A DNA stretch of 64,000 nucleotides from Antitrichia curtipendula (taxonomy: Eukaryota; Streptophyta; Bryopsida; Hypnales; Leucodontaceae), in NCBI GenBank assembly GCA_951230915.1, contig OX579641.1, positions 9,734,001 through 9,798,000 on the forward strand, read 5' to 3'. The translations under genes and the position numbers were made by a program. The stretch's first letter is position 1. Every line of letters starts with the position of its first letter. Shown piece after piece: positions 34,254 through 45,521 of the stretch. The notes beneath the pieces are model-generated. The model was not told the DNA's origin and did not search any database. It saw nothing but the letters and a program-made list of their open reading frames with translations.

Positions 34254-35060
34254 TATTTCAATTGGAGCTCTATTTTTTAACCTCTATTAGACATATGTTA
34301 GTTTCTAGTTCTTTATTCTATACTTAGAGTATTTTTTATAAATTTAATTTGTGTTTATGAAGTTGTACGAGGAAAATATTGAAATAGTTACTTTCTAAAT
34401 ACTTTGAGGTGAATTATCTTCTAACTAGGAATTTGAAATTAGTCTTTTGGCCAAAATCCATGACCAATAGAGATTAGGGGAGCCACATGGTCAAGACATG
34501 GGCTGAAATCCACTTGGCTTATGTGATTTAGATAGAAGATAAGGTGGAGGAAAAGGGGGAACACTATTCATTTTCTCTCTTGTTGTTATGATAAGGCCCG
34601 AATGTTTGAGGAGCCATAGTGTGTTGTGTATTAAGAAGTTTAAAATGAAATTTGGAGGAATTGTTTATCATGGTGTTGTGCTTCGAAAAAGTTCTTTCAT
34701 GCTTGAATCGGAGTTGTGAATTAAGATTTGTACTAGTTTGAGTGGAGGAAGGTCTCCTGCCTCCCACAATAAGGGACAAAGACTTCGACAGCCATAGAAG
34801 ACAGACAGTTTTTTAGTTTGCAATGATAATTTGAGGGTTTGAAGTATATATTGTTATCTTTTTAAGAAGATATCATTCGTTCTATTTGGAGTATTTATGA
34901 GAGATTTGTGTGTGTTGCATAACATTGTTAACCGCGCGACCGCGCTCCCTCTGACATGAGGTATAATCCCCCCTTGGATGCCTGGGGGGAAATTTTAGTT
35001 ATAATTGAGTACATCCAATTGATTTGGAGATCCCTGTAGCTCTGACAAGACCATATCGAC
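34254..35060. other. Unassigned part of the block inserted in the hAT gene
   Basis: Has the look of retrotransposon leader DNA; words such as GAAGGTCTCCTGCC and CTTCGACAGCCATAGA at 34750-34800 recur in altered form at 35585-35630 beyond the hAT MITE, so the block may hold an old internal duplication. No ends were defined. Confidence 0.3.
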
Positions 35061-35069
35061 GAATGGGGG

Positions 35070-35300
35070 TAGGGTTGTCTATCCGGACGTGACGTGGGGT
35101 TTTCACGTCCGGATGTCTGTCGGCGTCAATCCGGACGCGTCCTGACGCGTCAGAATTGCGTCAGGATCAAAAAAAAAAAAAAAATTTTTTTTTTTTCAAG
35201 GATGGCCTGTCCGTCGACCTGGACGGACCATCTGTCCACAGGGACGGCCAGCCGTCAATAGGGACGTCCGGCCGTCCACAGGGACGGACCAGCCGTCCAC

Positions 35301-35331
<31 letters not shown>

Positions 35332-35370
35332 CCTAGGACGGACAGACTGTCCACAGGAAAAAGAAAAAAG

Positions 35371-35421
<51 letters not shown>

Positions 35422-35507
35422 CTGGATCCTGACGGACGCCGGGGTTGAATCCTGACGTCCGTCCGGACATCCTGACGGACTGACAGGACGTGACGGGGAC
35501 AACCCTG
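35070..35507. mobile_element. hAT-type MITE, 438 bp, 8-bp TSD, with 20-bp subterminal repeats
   Basis: TAGGGTTGTC at the left, GACAACCCTG at the right. Flanks AATGGGGG (35062-35069) and AATGAGGG (35508-35515) are an 8-bp duplication with one change, as hAT elements make. Subterminal DNA is rich in GGACG/CGTCC words; 35230-35301 has about four units of CCGTCCACAGGGACGG-(A)CCAG. Very long A and T runs fill the middle (35168-35195, 35301-35331, 35348-35419). Confidence 0.8.
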
Positions 35508-35515
35508 AATGAGGG

Positions 35516-36046
35516 GGTCCTGATATGGAGGGAGCAAAAGGGCCCCCCCCGTTGAAGGTTAATAATGTTATGTGAAGTGAAGAAGGGTCTGCTGCCCTCA
35601 ATTTTAGAGGCCAAAACTTCGAGTGGCCATAGATATTGGACAGAGTGTTAGGATAACTTGAAATTTGGAGAAGCATAGATTTGTGTAAGCTTTCCAAAAA
35701 CTATCACTCATCTCATTTGAAGTTGTGAAGCATCGGTGGCATTCAGTTGAAGTTCAATCAAAGAGTTGGAGTTGAAGACTTGTGTGTTGTGGCTTGTGGC
35801 TTGTCTTTTCTTGTAAGCTTTGTTGTTGCGGGCGGCATGGGTGAAACCATTGCTTAGCCTCTTTTTGTGTTGTGAATACAACGAAGTGGGGTTAATCACC
35901 TACATGATTGTACTTTTTTGTTGTTCCCATTAGTGAGGCATAATTACTGGTCACCGTGGATTTGAAATTTAAGATTCAATCCCTCGGACGGCTCAGCTTG
36001 TAGTCTAGCCGTCCCGTTTTACCTGTCCGAAGACCGTGGGTTCTTA
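35516..36046. other. Unassigned DNA before the BED-finger exon
   Basis: A C run at 35544-35550 and leader-like DNA. The sequence CTCGGACGGCTCAGCTTGTAG (about 35983) and its neighbourhood are not recognised. Probably the right part of the insertion in the hAT gene. Confidence 0.3.
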
Positions 36047-37178
36047 TCACCTACCTAAATCTTTAAACCCAATTAGAACCACTACAGGATAGGCCAACGG
36101 GGAGCAATTTGAAGATTCGACAATTGAGTTTGAAGAATCTACGCGACCACAATTTTTTTTACTTCTTAAGCCATTTCTGGTTGCAGCCAGAATCCATGTG
36201 ATCTCCCGAAGCAAACCGCTCTCAACACGACACCGCCCTATCAGTCTAGTGCATCTTCGGCAAATTAGGCATGGAAAGCAACTCATACATGCAAATCGAG
36301 AAGTGAAATCGGCCATTGGTCTATCGTCACTAAGAACCTGGAATAACGTGGCAAGTTGCACAAGCTTCTTTTTTGACTCAATAGAATTGTTCAAATTCAC
36401 CTGCTCCAAGACAGTAGTCGGGTGCTTGGTTGCATACAACGCCATGTTTTTTTGGTGCTTCCTCCTCTTCTTGTGTATTTGTAGAGTGTATAGCTTCGGG
36501 CCCATGACGTAAGGCTTCTTCCCCATCTTAGTGCAAACCCGACATCGCACCATGTGAAGCACGCCATCGGACACCAACACCATCTCCACCCACGCATGTT
36601 TCGTTGACCACTTCATTTGGAACTTCCGCGTGAGGTTGTAATTGCTCTTCTTTTGCTTAGGGGGAAGGAGGATCTGAAAATTGTCATCTGTAAAGAATTC
36701 TTTGCTCTCGGAGGGGACTTGGAAGTTGGCTGCTACAGCGGAATCGTCGCTGGATAGAAGCACCGGGGCTGGAGTCGTGTGCAGCACCACTAGAAAAGCG
36801 TCGCTATATTGTGACGCCGCCTCCACAGATGCATCCACAGACGCAGGTGCCTCGCGAGCGTGAAGGCCATCGCCACCATCGCCAGCTGCTTCCAAACGGT
36901 CGAATTGGGTCGCGGATGCACTTCTCGTCACTGCCACAACATCCCCGTTGTCTGGATTGCGTGACTGCAGAAAGTAAGCCTGCATCATGGTCTTCTACCA
37001 CGCCTAGTCGCGTCCCCTTACCTCTATCAATCGCTCGCTCTGTAATTTTTTTTGCTAAAGCTTGCTTTTCTTTCTCCAGTTCGGCAAATTTCTTCTTCCT
37101 CTGTGCTTTAGCCTTCCGCAATGCCAAGACATTTGCCACAACAACCAACCCAACATCAACAAGGCCGGAGTCTCCCAT

Positions 37179-40100
37179 CCCCTACACGGCAATTTCTGAA
37201 ACTTGGCAATGCAAATCACACAAAAAGGCAGCCCTCAACAGCTCAACCCACTCCCGTCAAAACCATAGTGAAGCAAACACCGAATTCACAAACAACAGCA
37301 ACAAAATTGAAGAGAAGAACCCAAATTTTAAACCAGCCACTGAATCCTAAAACTTTAAGCATGCAGAATTGGCAAACCTTTCTTACACCTAGACACAACC
37401 GCAAGGCGCAAAAACTAATTGCAATTCAATTACAAGAAATCCCAAAAACGACAGCGCACACAAGCCCACCTAAACCCATAATTCAATGCAAGCGGCATAT
37501 GGACGTGGTGGCGCCACAACAGATGGAGTCCATCTTGCCTCTGGAATTGCCCATCTAGTGAACGAACATGAGAAACAGAGAAAGACATCATGTAACAGGT
37601 ACATTGGGGCTTCCCTACACAAATTGTGAAGAACATTTGGCCGTTCAGCGCCTTCTGTTGAAGCTAATTTGGCCTTAATCGCAACAGATTAACAGGTAAT
37701 CAGACTTCCCCACGATTTCATCTGCGAAGTCATGGGCAACATGGGTTCTAGCAATTTGGAGCTCCTTGGCAACAAAAATCATCAGGTGCATGGAATGCGG
37801 AAGAAGGCGGCACAATTGCCAATGACGGCGAGACATGTCCTAGAATTTTTGGGCGGCCAGTGACTGTGTACTGACAAGTGTCATGGCAGTATGGCCTTTT
37901 TTTTTAAATAAAACATTTTTTTCCTACACCCTTGAGGCTGACCTTTTTTCTGTGGGGCAAACAGGCATTTTATTGCCCCAAAAAAAACACTGCTTTCCAT
38001 ATTCACATTTGTATTGTTGGCTAACAATTGAAGTTCACCTTGCGGGAGTTTTTATATTGTTTCAAAAAATTACTTATTCCATTTGAGGCGGTCAAGCTTT
38101 GACTTGTAAGGTCTAGAATTCCTATAGTATTTTGTCGGAAACCCAAAATAGGGCAAATCTTTAGCTATGAGCGTAGACAAAACTATCCTCAAATTACATG
38201 TTGGTTGATATTTGGCCTTCCCAAGTTTAGTTTCCAAAACACGAGTTTTAGAAGCCCAAATTAAGTATCCAAAATAGTTAAATTTTAGTTAGTTATTCAA
38301 GTGTATTGGATAGTTGTTGTCTTTCTCATTTTCCTCTTAGAATAGACGATTGGTGTTCAAAATTCCCAAAAAAGGTTGACACCTATTCAAAGAAAATCCC
38401 AAGATTAGGTGTCTTGAAGGCAAAAAAACAACAATTCCTAATAAATTCCAAAACCAGCATCCAAACCTTCCAGTCTACCAAAATCCCAACCCCCAGCTTC
38501 CCCAACATCTAGTCACCAGCTTCCTCCGACATCTGGCACTCCATCTCCCCCTAACGTCTGGAGTGCCTTGCACAAGTGAGTATTGGAGCTTGGATAGCGC
38601 AACAATATGCAGGGAGCCAGGCCTCCAACTCAAAACCTTCGGACAGAAATTTGACATTACATTTTATTTTTTATTTTTTGTCAATTGACAAAATAAACAC
38701 AAAGCCTTGAAACAAAGTAGGATAGGAAATAAGGAAAAGAAAGATAGAATAGAATGTAGAATAGATTAGGGTAGGAGAAAGAGGGAAGAGACAAAGGTGA
38801 GTCAAATCAATAGAATAGACATAGATCTTCTGAAACCTCTCAAATTCATTAGGAGTTGGCAAAATTCAACTGTCAAGGACAAAATGAATGATAGGATAGG
38901 TGGAAGGGGATATTTGAATGAAAGTTTGGAAATCGGGAAAGATATAAAGGAAATCCGTTGGAACAATTTAAACCATAAGAAGAAAGATTAGATGGATAAT
39001 TGACTTAGTAGTAAATGCATGGTTGGGTAGCTCAAAATCGTGACACACTCTCAATTCATGCACAAAACTAATTTTCAAATGCCTAAAAGGTACGTTGAAA
39101 AAATTTAAAAACTAAAAAAAAAAGTTCATTTTAGAGTCTTAAACTTCATTCTAAATACAAACATGTTGTTGAATATTTTTTAGAGCATTTTATGAAAGTG
39201 TAAGAGACTCTTAAAAATTCATGGGTGTGACGAATCTATTGTCAACAAATTTTTCAAGGACTTTTTAAAGATGGTTTTGGTTCTTAATATCATAGAAAGG
39301 ACTATGATTGTAGTAGCTATTCGAGTAAAAAAAATTTAATTATAATCTTGTGGTGTAGATATGTATTGAACACTTGCAAAGGACTTTTTAATGACTTTTC
39401 AAACACCAAATCTTATGAAGTCTTTTTTTCTTAGCCAATATTTTTTTTTTCAGAAAATTATTTTTCTAAAGTAAATAAATTTTTAAGGTCTAGGGGCGCT
39501 CAAAAAGCTAAGTGCTTTTAGATTTTTTTTAAATTTGTTTTTTGTAGAATTCACTCCCAACCATTTCAGTCTCAAACATTTTACTCACAAAAACGGACTT
39601 TTTGGACTTGGACTTTTGCCAAAAATGAGCCACGAAACCATGCATTCACCCTTAGATAAGATAGAAGAGAATTCAAAGTCAATTATTATCTCAAAAATTG
39701 TATTAAATATTCCATTAACATCAAAGTCAACATCTAGAATAAAATAATGGAGGGAGATTAGTGTAGAAAGAAAGGGAAAGAAGAAGTTCAAAAACTTGTA
39801 TAAAAATCATCTTGTCAAGTGGTGAGCAAAATTCCACAAAAGATTCAACCATAGCAAATGATGGAGGGTTTGAAGGCATGTTCAACCACCTTCTAGATGA
39901 GGCAAATTTCAAGATAAGACACTAATTACTCCAATCGTTATTCAATTTCTAGGATTAGCCATTTTAACGCTTAGCCAAACTTCAAGTGCAAGTCAGGGTG
40001 TCAAGATTAGGTTTTCCTCAAAGTTTAGATAGAGAATCTTGTAGAGGTTGTTTAGAGGTTTCCAAAACCATATTACGCTTAGAGATTAAAGTTTAAATGA

Positions 40101-41509
40101 AAAAGATATTAGTGGATGAAGTTTAGGAGTCATAGTGGATGAAAGTTAGCCAATTTCATCCAAAAGAAACAAGAATAGAATCTTAGATAGAGTTAAAAAA
40201 CCAAAGGTCAAAAGTGAAATTAGAAGTTAGTTTTAAATTGTAGATTGGTACCAAAACGTGGATGAAGTTTGAAGCACCAATTAGTGGTCAAACTTCACCC
40301 ACTCATAACTTCTTATAGGAATCTCCAAATTCCACCAACTTTATGTTTTCGGAAATTACATAAACTGAACTACCACTCAGTTGGATTAAATCTAGACTAT
40401 AGACCCTTTTATTAAAATATCACAGTGGCTCAAAGACTTTGTGTTGTTTAAAGTTAATATTTGCAATTAGGATAGTCTTTAGTGAATTATTTGAACTTTA
40501 GGCACATAGAAAAGATTCATTGCTTGGAAGGCACAATACACTGACATTAGGCACCCATTAGAAGTTAGATTTGATTTACAAAAGCCTAGTTTTGCACATA
40601 TATTTACCAAGGGTGGGGATATAAGTACTCACATTTCTTTGTCATCGTTGCAATAGTTGTCGTTCAGAAGAGGGAGCCAGACCAAAATTTTAGGACGGAA
40701 TTAATAGAGCAGTCTTTTGTAATTGAAGTCTGAAGCGGAGATTAATAAACAACTCATGTAAAGCCTCAAGTTTTTGTCAAATCTCCATTTGGGTGAAAAA
40801 TTATTATTACAAAAAATTTGCTCAATGTATCAAAACTTTTGGTAGACAATCATGGACTTTGCAATTAGCACCGCTCTTTTGAATGTGCCAACATAGATGC
40901 TAGAAAGGTTCAGCAATAAAAGTGGAGAGTTGTGTGGACAATTGCATCAAAAGAGACAACAACCACCTCTCTTTGCAAATCCGTAAGACCAAGTGAGAAT
41001 CAAGCTTAACTTTACCTTACTACAATTTGACTCACACTTCCACCAACCTCCACACTATACAATCTCAAAGCATGAATGTTTAAATTACTTTGTCACCTTG
41101 TAATGGAACAAAACAAAGACTGCATTCACTGCAACTCCAAGCACACTTATTAACTTACATCACATCAAAATTTACTACAAAGAACACCACAAGATCCACC
41201 ACTCGCCTTTCCAACAATCAATATTCAACAATTATTAAGCTATGAGGAAGTGGGCACAACAAAAGAATTCAATCTACAATGACTCTAAAAATTGAATCTA
41301 TACATCAAATAATCGAATTCAAATGGCAATGCCACAAATATGAGTGATCAAAATCAAATGCTGTAAAAACAAAAATTATAGAGTATAAAATAATACACAA
41401 CACCATAATGAAAAAAAGATGATTTCAGTTACAACAAAGTAGACAAAGATGTTGATTGAAGCAAAATATACACATAAACTCGGTTTTTACACTGTACTTC
41501 AAAAGTCAC
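37179..41509. other. Long stretch without a recognised gene
   Basis: 37.2-37.9 kb keeps the higher GC of the hAT gene and may be its 5' region. From 38 to 41.5 kb the DNA is AT-rich with short random frames. Around 40600-40760 a TATA-like GGATATAAGTACTC, a downstream GAAGAGGGAGCC and AATAAACAACTC give a weak LTR-like impression. No second copy is in the window. Confidence 0.3.
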
Positions 41510-42531
41510 TTAAAAATCTTTCCACCATCCTTTTACAGCCAAAACAGCTGCAGTTTGATCAGGCAGGCTAGCATACAATCTCTTCCACTCTTCTACACTA
41601 ATGGAGAAGAAAAACTCTTGCACTTGTTTCCATAATTGAAGGATACCACTAAGAGAAGTAGAATAGGAGTTCAACCGCCATTTGAATGAAGTCCATACAT
41701 ATTCAATAGGATTTAGGTCAGGGGATTGTGCAGGTCACTCTAAAACACAAAATGGTTGCTTCCTAAACCAACCTTGAACAATCTTCATTGTATGCACACT
41801 AGCATTGTCTTGTTGGAAAATGACTTCTTCAAGATTGAGCCCAAATGCACGCAATGTAGGGTACAAATCTTGCTCTAAAATTGCAATGTAGCCTTTAGTA
41901 TTCAAACGCCCTTGTATATTATGCAATGCCCCCAATCCTTTAATTTACAAGTCAAACAACTTCAAAGCATTGTACTACCTCCATCATGTTTGACAGTTTG
42001 GTTTACAGCACGCACATGAATGTTTTTTTTGTCTTCTATCCAACACCATGTCCTCGCATCTGAATTGAAACAACTTATTTTTGTTTCATCACTAAACACC
42101 ACCCGCTCCCAGTCACTCATTGTCCAATCTTTGTAGGTTTGGGCAAAACAAAATCTCTCTTTGATGTTCTTCTAACTCAAAAAAGGCTTTTCAATCTTTG
42201 TAAAAGAAGACAATTTTTGTTCTCTCAATGCATTCCTCAAGGTATTGTCACACATTTCCACTCCCGTCTCTCTCCGAAGCACTTTTGCAGCCTTTGTTGC
42301 AATTTCTAAATCACCAATAGTAATTAGGCGTGAAGTATACCTCCTCTCTCATTTTGTAAGGACCTTAGGACGACCTCATTTAGACAATTCTAAGTTGTAA
42401 GAAAATTGCTTTCTCACTCTATTAATTGTAGATTGTGACAAACCCACACTCTTTGCGATCTCTCTATTGCTCAATCCCTTTTCTATCAAGGCTTCAATGT
42501 TTTGTTCTTTGTCTCAAGAAATCGGCCTCAT
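41510..42531 (-). pseudogene. Tc1-type (DD34E) mariner transposase, nearly full length
   Basis: From ATG at 42531 to TAA at 41510, 1022 bases, about the 340 codons usual for Tc1. N-terminal helix-turn-helix: IEALIEKGLSNREIAKSVGL, STINRVRKQF; GRPKVLT; second HTH region RRYTSRLITIGDLE, NTLRNALREQ. Catalytic core: VVFSDETKISCF (first D), EVIFQQDNASVHT (second D), SPDLNPIEYVW (E). Counting from the second D to the E gives 34 intervening residues, hence DD34E. C-terminal LYASLPDQTAAVLAVKGWW. Five in-frame stops (after MRPIS, ELSK, VLTK, PFLS and before PAQS) and one frameshift near 41.94 kb make it inactive. Known: plant mariners are mostly DD39D, and Tc1-type DD34E is commoner in animals and fungi. 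Confidence 0.9.
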
Positions 42532-42690
42532 CTTCCCTACAACCTCTACAAACCACAAGAAATATTCAAGACAATCTTAAATAAACCCTCAAAAACAAAT
42601 GACAAAATTTGATGAAGAAACAAGAACATACAATTCGCCAAAGAAAATAGCACAGAACACTGCAAAAACTAAGTCTGTGCATTAATAGTA

Positions 42691-43551
42691 CCCTTGCATA
42701 ATGATACAGAAATCCATTTTTGCCATTCAAAAGAACTTTGCATACTATAAAATTTTATTGGTATTTTTGTTTTACATAAATAATATTAAATTCTTGCACA
42801 ATTCCAATGAAGCATACCAAATTTAGGTTTCAAAAAAGCAAAACTCCATTTTTGGTGAATTTTTTCTTTTAAAATTCATGGTTTTACATGATAATTGATT
42901 GAAAAACATTGATAAAGAATTTTTTTAATTTGATTGCAAAGATATGTAGGAAACTTCTATATGCACATCTTTCATTTATAAAAACACCCCATTAAATAAT
43001 AAAAATATGATCTACGAGGAGCTTAATGTGAGATTTTATATAAGTAAATTTTTTAAAATAAATATCTCTATAGTTTAATTAGATTTTGGCAGATTAATTG
43101 TACCATCATGCTTAAATGTACACAAATAAATGTAGTGTGCAAATAAAATAGCAAAATCTAGTTAAACTATGGAGATATTTATTTTAAAAAATTTACTCAT
43201 ATAAAATCTCACATTAAGCTCCTCATAGATCATATTTTTGTTACTTAATGGGGTGTTTTTTATAAATGAAAGATGTGCGCATAGAAGTTTCCTACATATC
43301 TATGCAATCAAATTAAAAAAATTCTTTATCAATGTTTTTCAATCAATTATCATGTAAAATCATGAATTTTAAAAGAAAAAATTCATCAAAAATGGAGTTT
43401 TGCTTTTTTGAAACCCAAATTTGATATGCTTCATTGGAATTGTGCAAGAATTTAATATTATTTATGCAAAAAGAAAAATACCAATAAAATTTTATACTAT
43501 GCAAAGTTCTTTTGAATGGCAAAAATGGATTTCCATATCATTATGCAAGGG
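42691..43551. mobile_element. 861-bp foldback element, arms about 380 bp, TA target duplication
   Basis: CCCTTGCATAATGATAC at the left pairs with TATCATTATGCAAGGG at the right, and pairing continues almost without break through both arms (for example CCATTCAAAAGAACTTTGCA with its complement at 43496-43520) to a loop of about 80 bases near 43080-43160. TA stands on both sides (42689-42690, 43552-43553), as in Tc1/mariner-class MITEs. Its left end is 158 bases upstream of the Tc1-type transposase start. No protein is encoded. Confidence 0.88.
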
Positions 43552-43553
43552 TA

Positions 43554-44000
43554 TTGAACAATGTCTTCTTCTCTCTCACAAAAATCCTATTGAAGTTGAT
43601 GGCACCATCATGACATCATTTCAAAGTCAACTTGTAGTTATTTTACATCCACATTTTATATCTACTAAATATGTCATTATCTCTTTGGTAAGTGGCTCTG
43701 AAAATATTAGTTTGATGTATAGACTCAGTTTTTGGAGTCATTGTATGCAATAGAGTACCAATCTCATAATGTAAATAGACTATGAGAAATTGAACTCCAC
43801 ATAAAAGTGGACTACCATGCAAAGCAATACCTTTCTTTCTTTTTAAATGAAGAGGAATTTCATTGACTACATACATCTTCAATACAAAGAGGGGTTCCCC
43901 AAAATGAGCTACAAACTTGAACTAGAGCTATACAACAATTGATAACATGCCAACACAGTGAAACAAATAGAGATAATGCATCTAGTAACTTAGAGCTTCT
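43554..44000. other. Unassigned DNA
   Basis: No domain seen between the foldback and the end of the trihelix-like gene. Confidence 0.35.
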
Positions 44001-45521
44001 CAATGAGCCTTTCCATGTGTTTGTCAAGATTACATTAGATGGGATTCCGGGGGGCTGAAGGGCCGTTTCAGCGTCGTTCCCAGCCCCGTTCCCCGGGACC
44101 CCCATCGAACGCGCCGGCATTTTTTTTTTTTTTCAAAAAAATAAAAATAAAAATTTAAGTCCTTAAAATGAAAAACAAAGTCAATTTTTTTTTTTTTCAA
44201 AAACTCTGACCTGGCAGTCGCTTGGCCAGGTCAGCACAGGCGGGGAATGGCGGGTACTGGCGGATTTCGACTGGGTTTCGGCTGGAGAACTCACAGCCCT
44301 CCCCGATGGCTGAATCCCATCTAATGTCCTTGAATCCATTAGCCACCTTCATACTATCTGCCATGTCTTTGTTGTTTACTACAAGCTGTCCCATCAACTC
44401 TAAAGCTTGTTCCTGATGTTTTTTTCTCCCACTTGTTTTTTCTTGCTTTGATGTAGATGAAGGCACTGGTCGTATGATGTCTACCTTGACTTCTTCCGCC
44501 TCATCCTCTTCATTGGGCATATCACTAGAAGAAGCCAAAATATGTTTGAACACGGATCTATTATATGATACCAAGAATCCATGGAGTCATAGAACTTGCA
44601 AGTGTGGCATGATTCTCTAGAAATGTTGTTTGCTTGCTTGTCGTCGTTGTAAGTCTTGTACACATCATTGAATTTACTCTTGCAAGCCTTTGGAATTTTT
44701 TTGAAGTTAGATTGTAGGCATAAGAGCCTTGAGTGTAACTTCAACCACATGTCAATACCTGGGAAGAGGATCAAAAATCAAAAAATAAATTAGCAAATGA
44801 AGGTGGAAAATGGTCTTAGAATCTAGCATGTGTGCATGATAGTTTGATTTAGCTAGCTGATTGAAAATCCTAACTAATGTGAATCCGTATCAGGTGGACA
44901 AGTATTGTAGAAGTCAACCTTGTCTAATACTTGCTTACCCAAAATCTTCACAGCTCATTCAATAAGGTGAATCCTAATCCCATGAATCAAATCATACTTA
45001 CAACCTTGTACATGAACCTAAACCTTCAAGCCTATTGAAAACCTTGAAATCCAAACATGAAGAAATTAAATTTAAAACCCTAACTGAAAACCTTGAAACC
45101 CAAATTGCTCACTTTTAAGTTTACAATTGTATCCGAAAAGCATCATCCATAATTGAAACAAAACATGGAAGTTAATGTGGAAGCAAAGTGAGGCAATTAA
45201 AGATCTGTAATTCCTAAAAATAATTATGAAAGCTAAATTGAAACCCTAAAATTGAAGGTAGTTTCTTACATACTTTGTTTCTTTGCATTTTTAATGAACT
45301 CTGGTTGCATCTCGCCCTTCAATGTGATCAATGCTTCCACCTCACTATCCAACCAATTGCATTTATTGTCATCTTCTTCAAGCTTTACAACTTTGGATTT
45401 TAATTTTCTTTGACACTTCTTCTTTGGTTCCGCTGCAAGTATCTCACAATCCTCATCAACTTTTTTTCTCTAAATAAATTCAAAGGTAGGATTTTCAAAA
45501 GAGTCTACATCATACAAATTC
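44001..45521 (-). pseudogene. Second Myb/trihelix-like gene, frameshifted and interrupted near its end
   Basis: Exon 1 (about 45521-45275, minus): MENLYDVDSFENP, a stop after FEFI, a basic run PKKKCQRKLKSK, then NWLDSEVEALITLKGEM ending near NAKKQ. Exon 2 (about 44775 on): DMWLKL, KACKSKFNDVYKTYNDDKQA, FYDSMDSWYH, then a 1-base shift into NRSVFKHILASSSDMPNEEDE, a Lys-rich linker (KQEKTSGRKKHQEQ), LMGQLVVNNKDMADSMK, NGFKDIRW. A 294-bp element follows; beyond it LDKHMERLIEKL ends at about 44010. The W...EV.ALI...CKSKF...Y motif is the trihelix DNA-binding fold with a C-terminal coiled coil. It could be a plant transcription factor-like gene or another Harbinger Myb ORF; no transposase lies beside it. 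The stop and frameshift suggest it is not functional, unless translation starts inside. Confidence 0.65.
44033..44326. mobile_element. 294-bp TIR element with CATTAGATGGGATTC ends
   Basis: CATTAGATGGGATTC at 44033 and its complement ending at 44326 form perfect 15-bp inverted ends. The outer thirds are GC-rich (GGGCCGTTTC, CCCGTTCCCCGGGACCCCC), the middle is T/A-rich with two long T runs. It splits the last codons of the trihelix-like gene. Target duplication not clear, superfamily unknown. Confidence 0.6.

Larger units (their letters stand above)
31382..37178 (-). pseudogene. hAT transposase with BED-type finger, broken and split by an insertion
   Basis: Minus-strand order. 37178-36990: basic coiled-coil-like start (RKAKAQRKKKFAELEKEK). 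36990-36560: FQMKWSTKHAWVEM, VRCRVCTKMG, TLQIHKKRRKH (BED/TTF-like zinc finger with C..C...H). 36400-36160: LATLFQVLSDDRPMADFTSRFA then frameshift to LLSMPNLPKMH. Break at about 36.15-33.6 kb. 33590-32893: AQFFAMTANETIAIDNSTYVAMHCYVVQN, stop, TRVPMLIVL, ICFGADGVATFQGHRSGVT, GVHCMAHKCNLAFK, METKGLKFLKNVFTRWIS (RNase-H-like DDE core). After a short intron, 32796-32354: CLLPLLESIDHLVLFAQKRDVF. After a second intron, 31828-31382: LAEIAMIHVLGSVEDERCFSALTFLKDKVRNWL (hAT C-terminal dimerisation). Stops and frameshifts make it inactive. Known: this order matches the ZNF862-like/DUF4371 hAT group. Coding parts are clearly less AT-rich than surrounding DNA, so it may be younger than other remnants. Confidence 0.85.

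Noticed and set aside
35156..35697. Long frames on both strands across the homopolymer region
   Set aside because: They consist of Phe or Lys runs from T/A tracts and GGACG repeats of the hAT MITE.
42300..43900. Open frame at 43421-43753 as a gene
   Set aside because: Most of it lies in one arm of the 861-bp foldback and has no domain.
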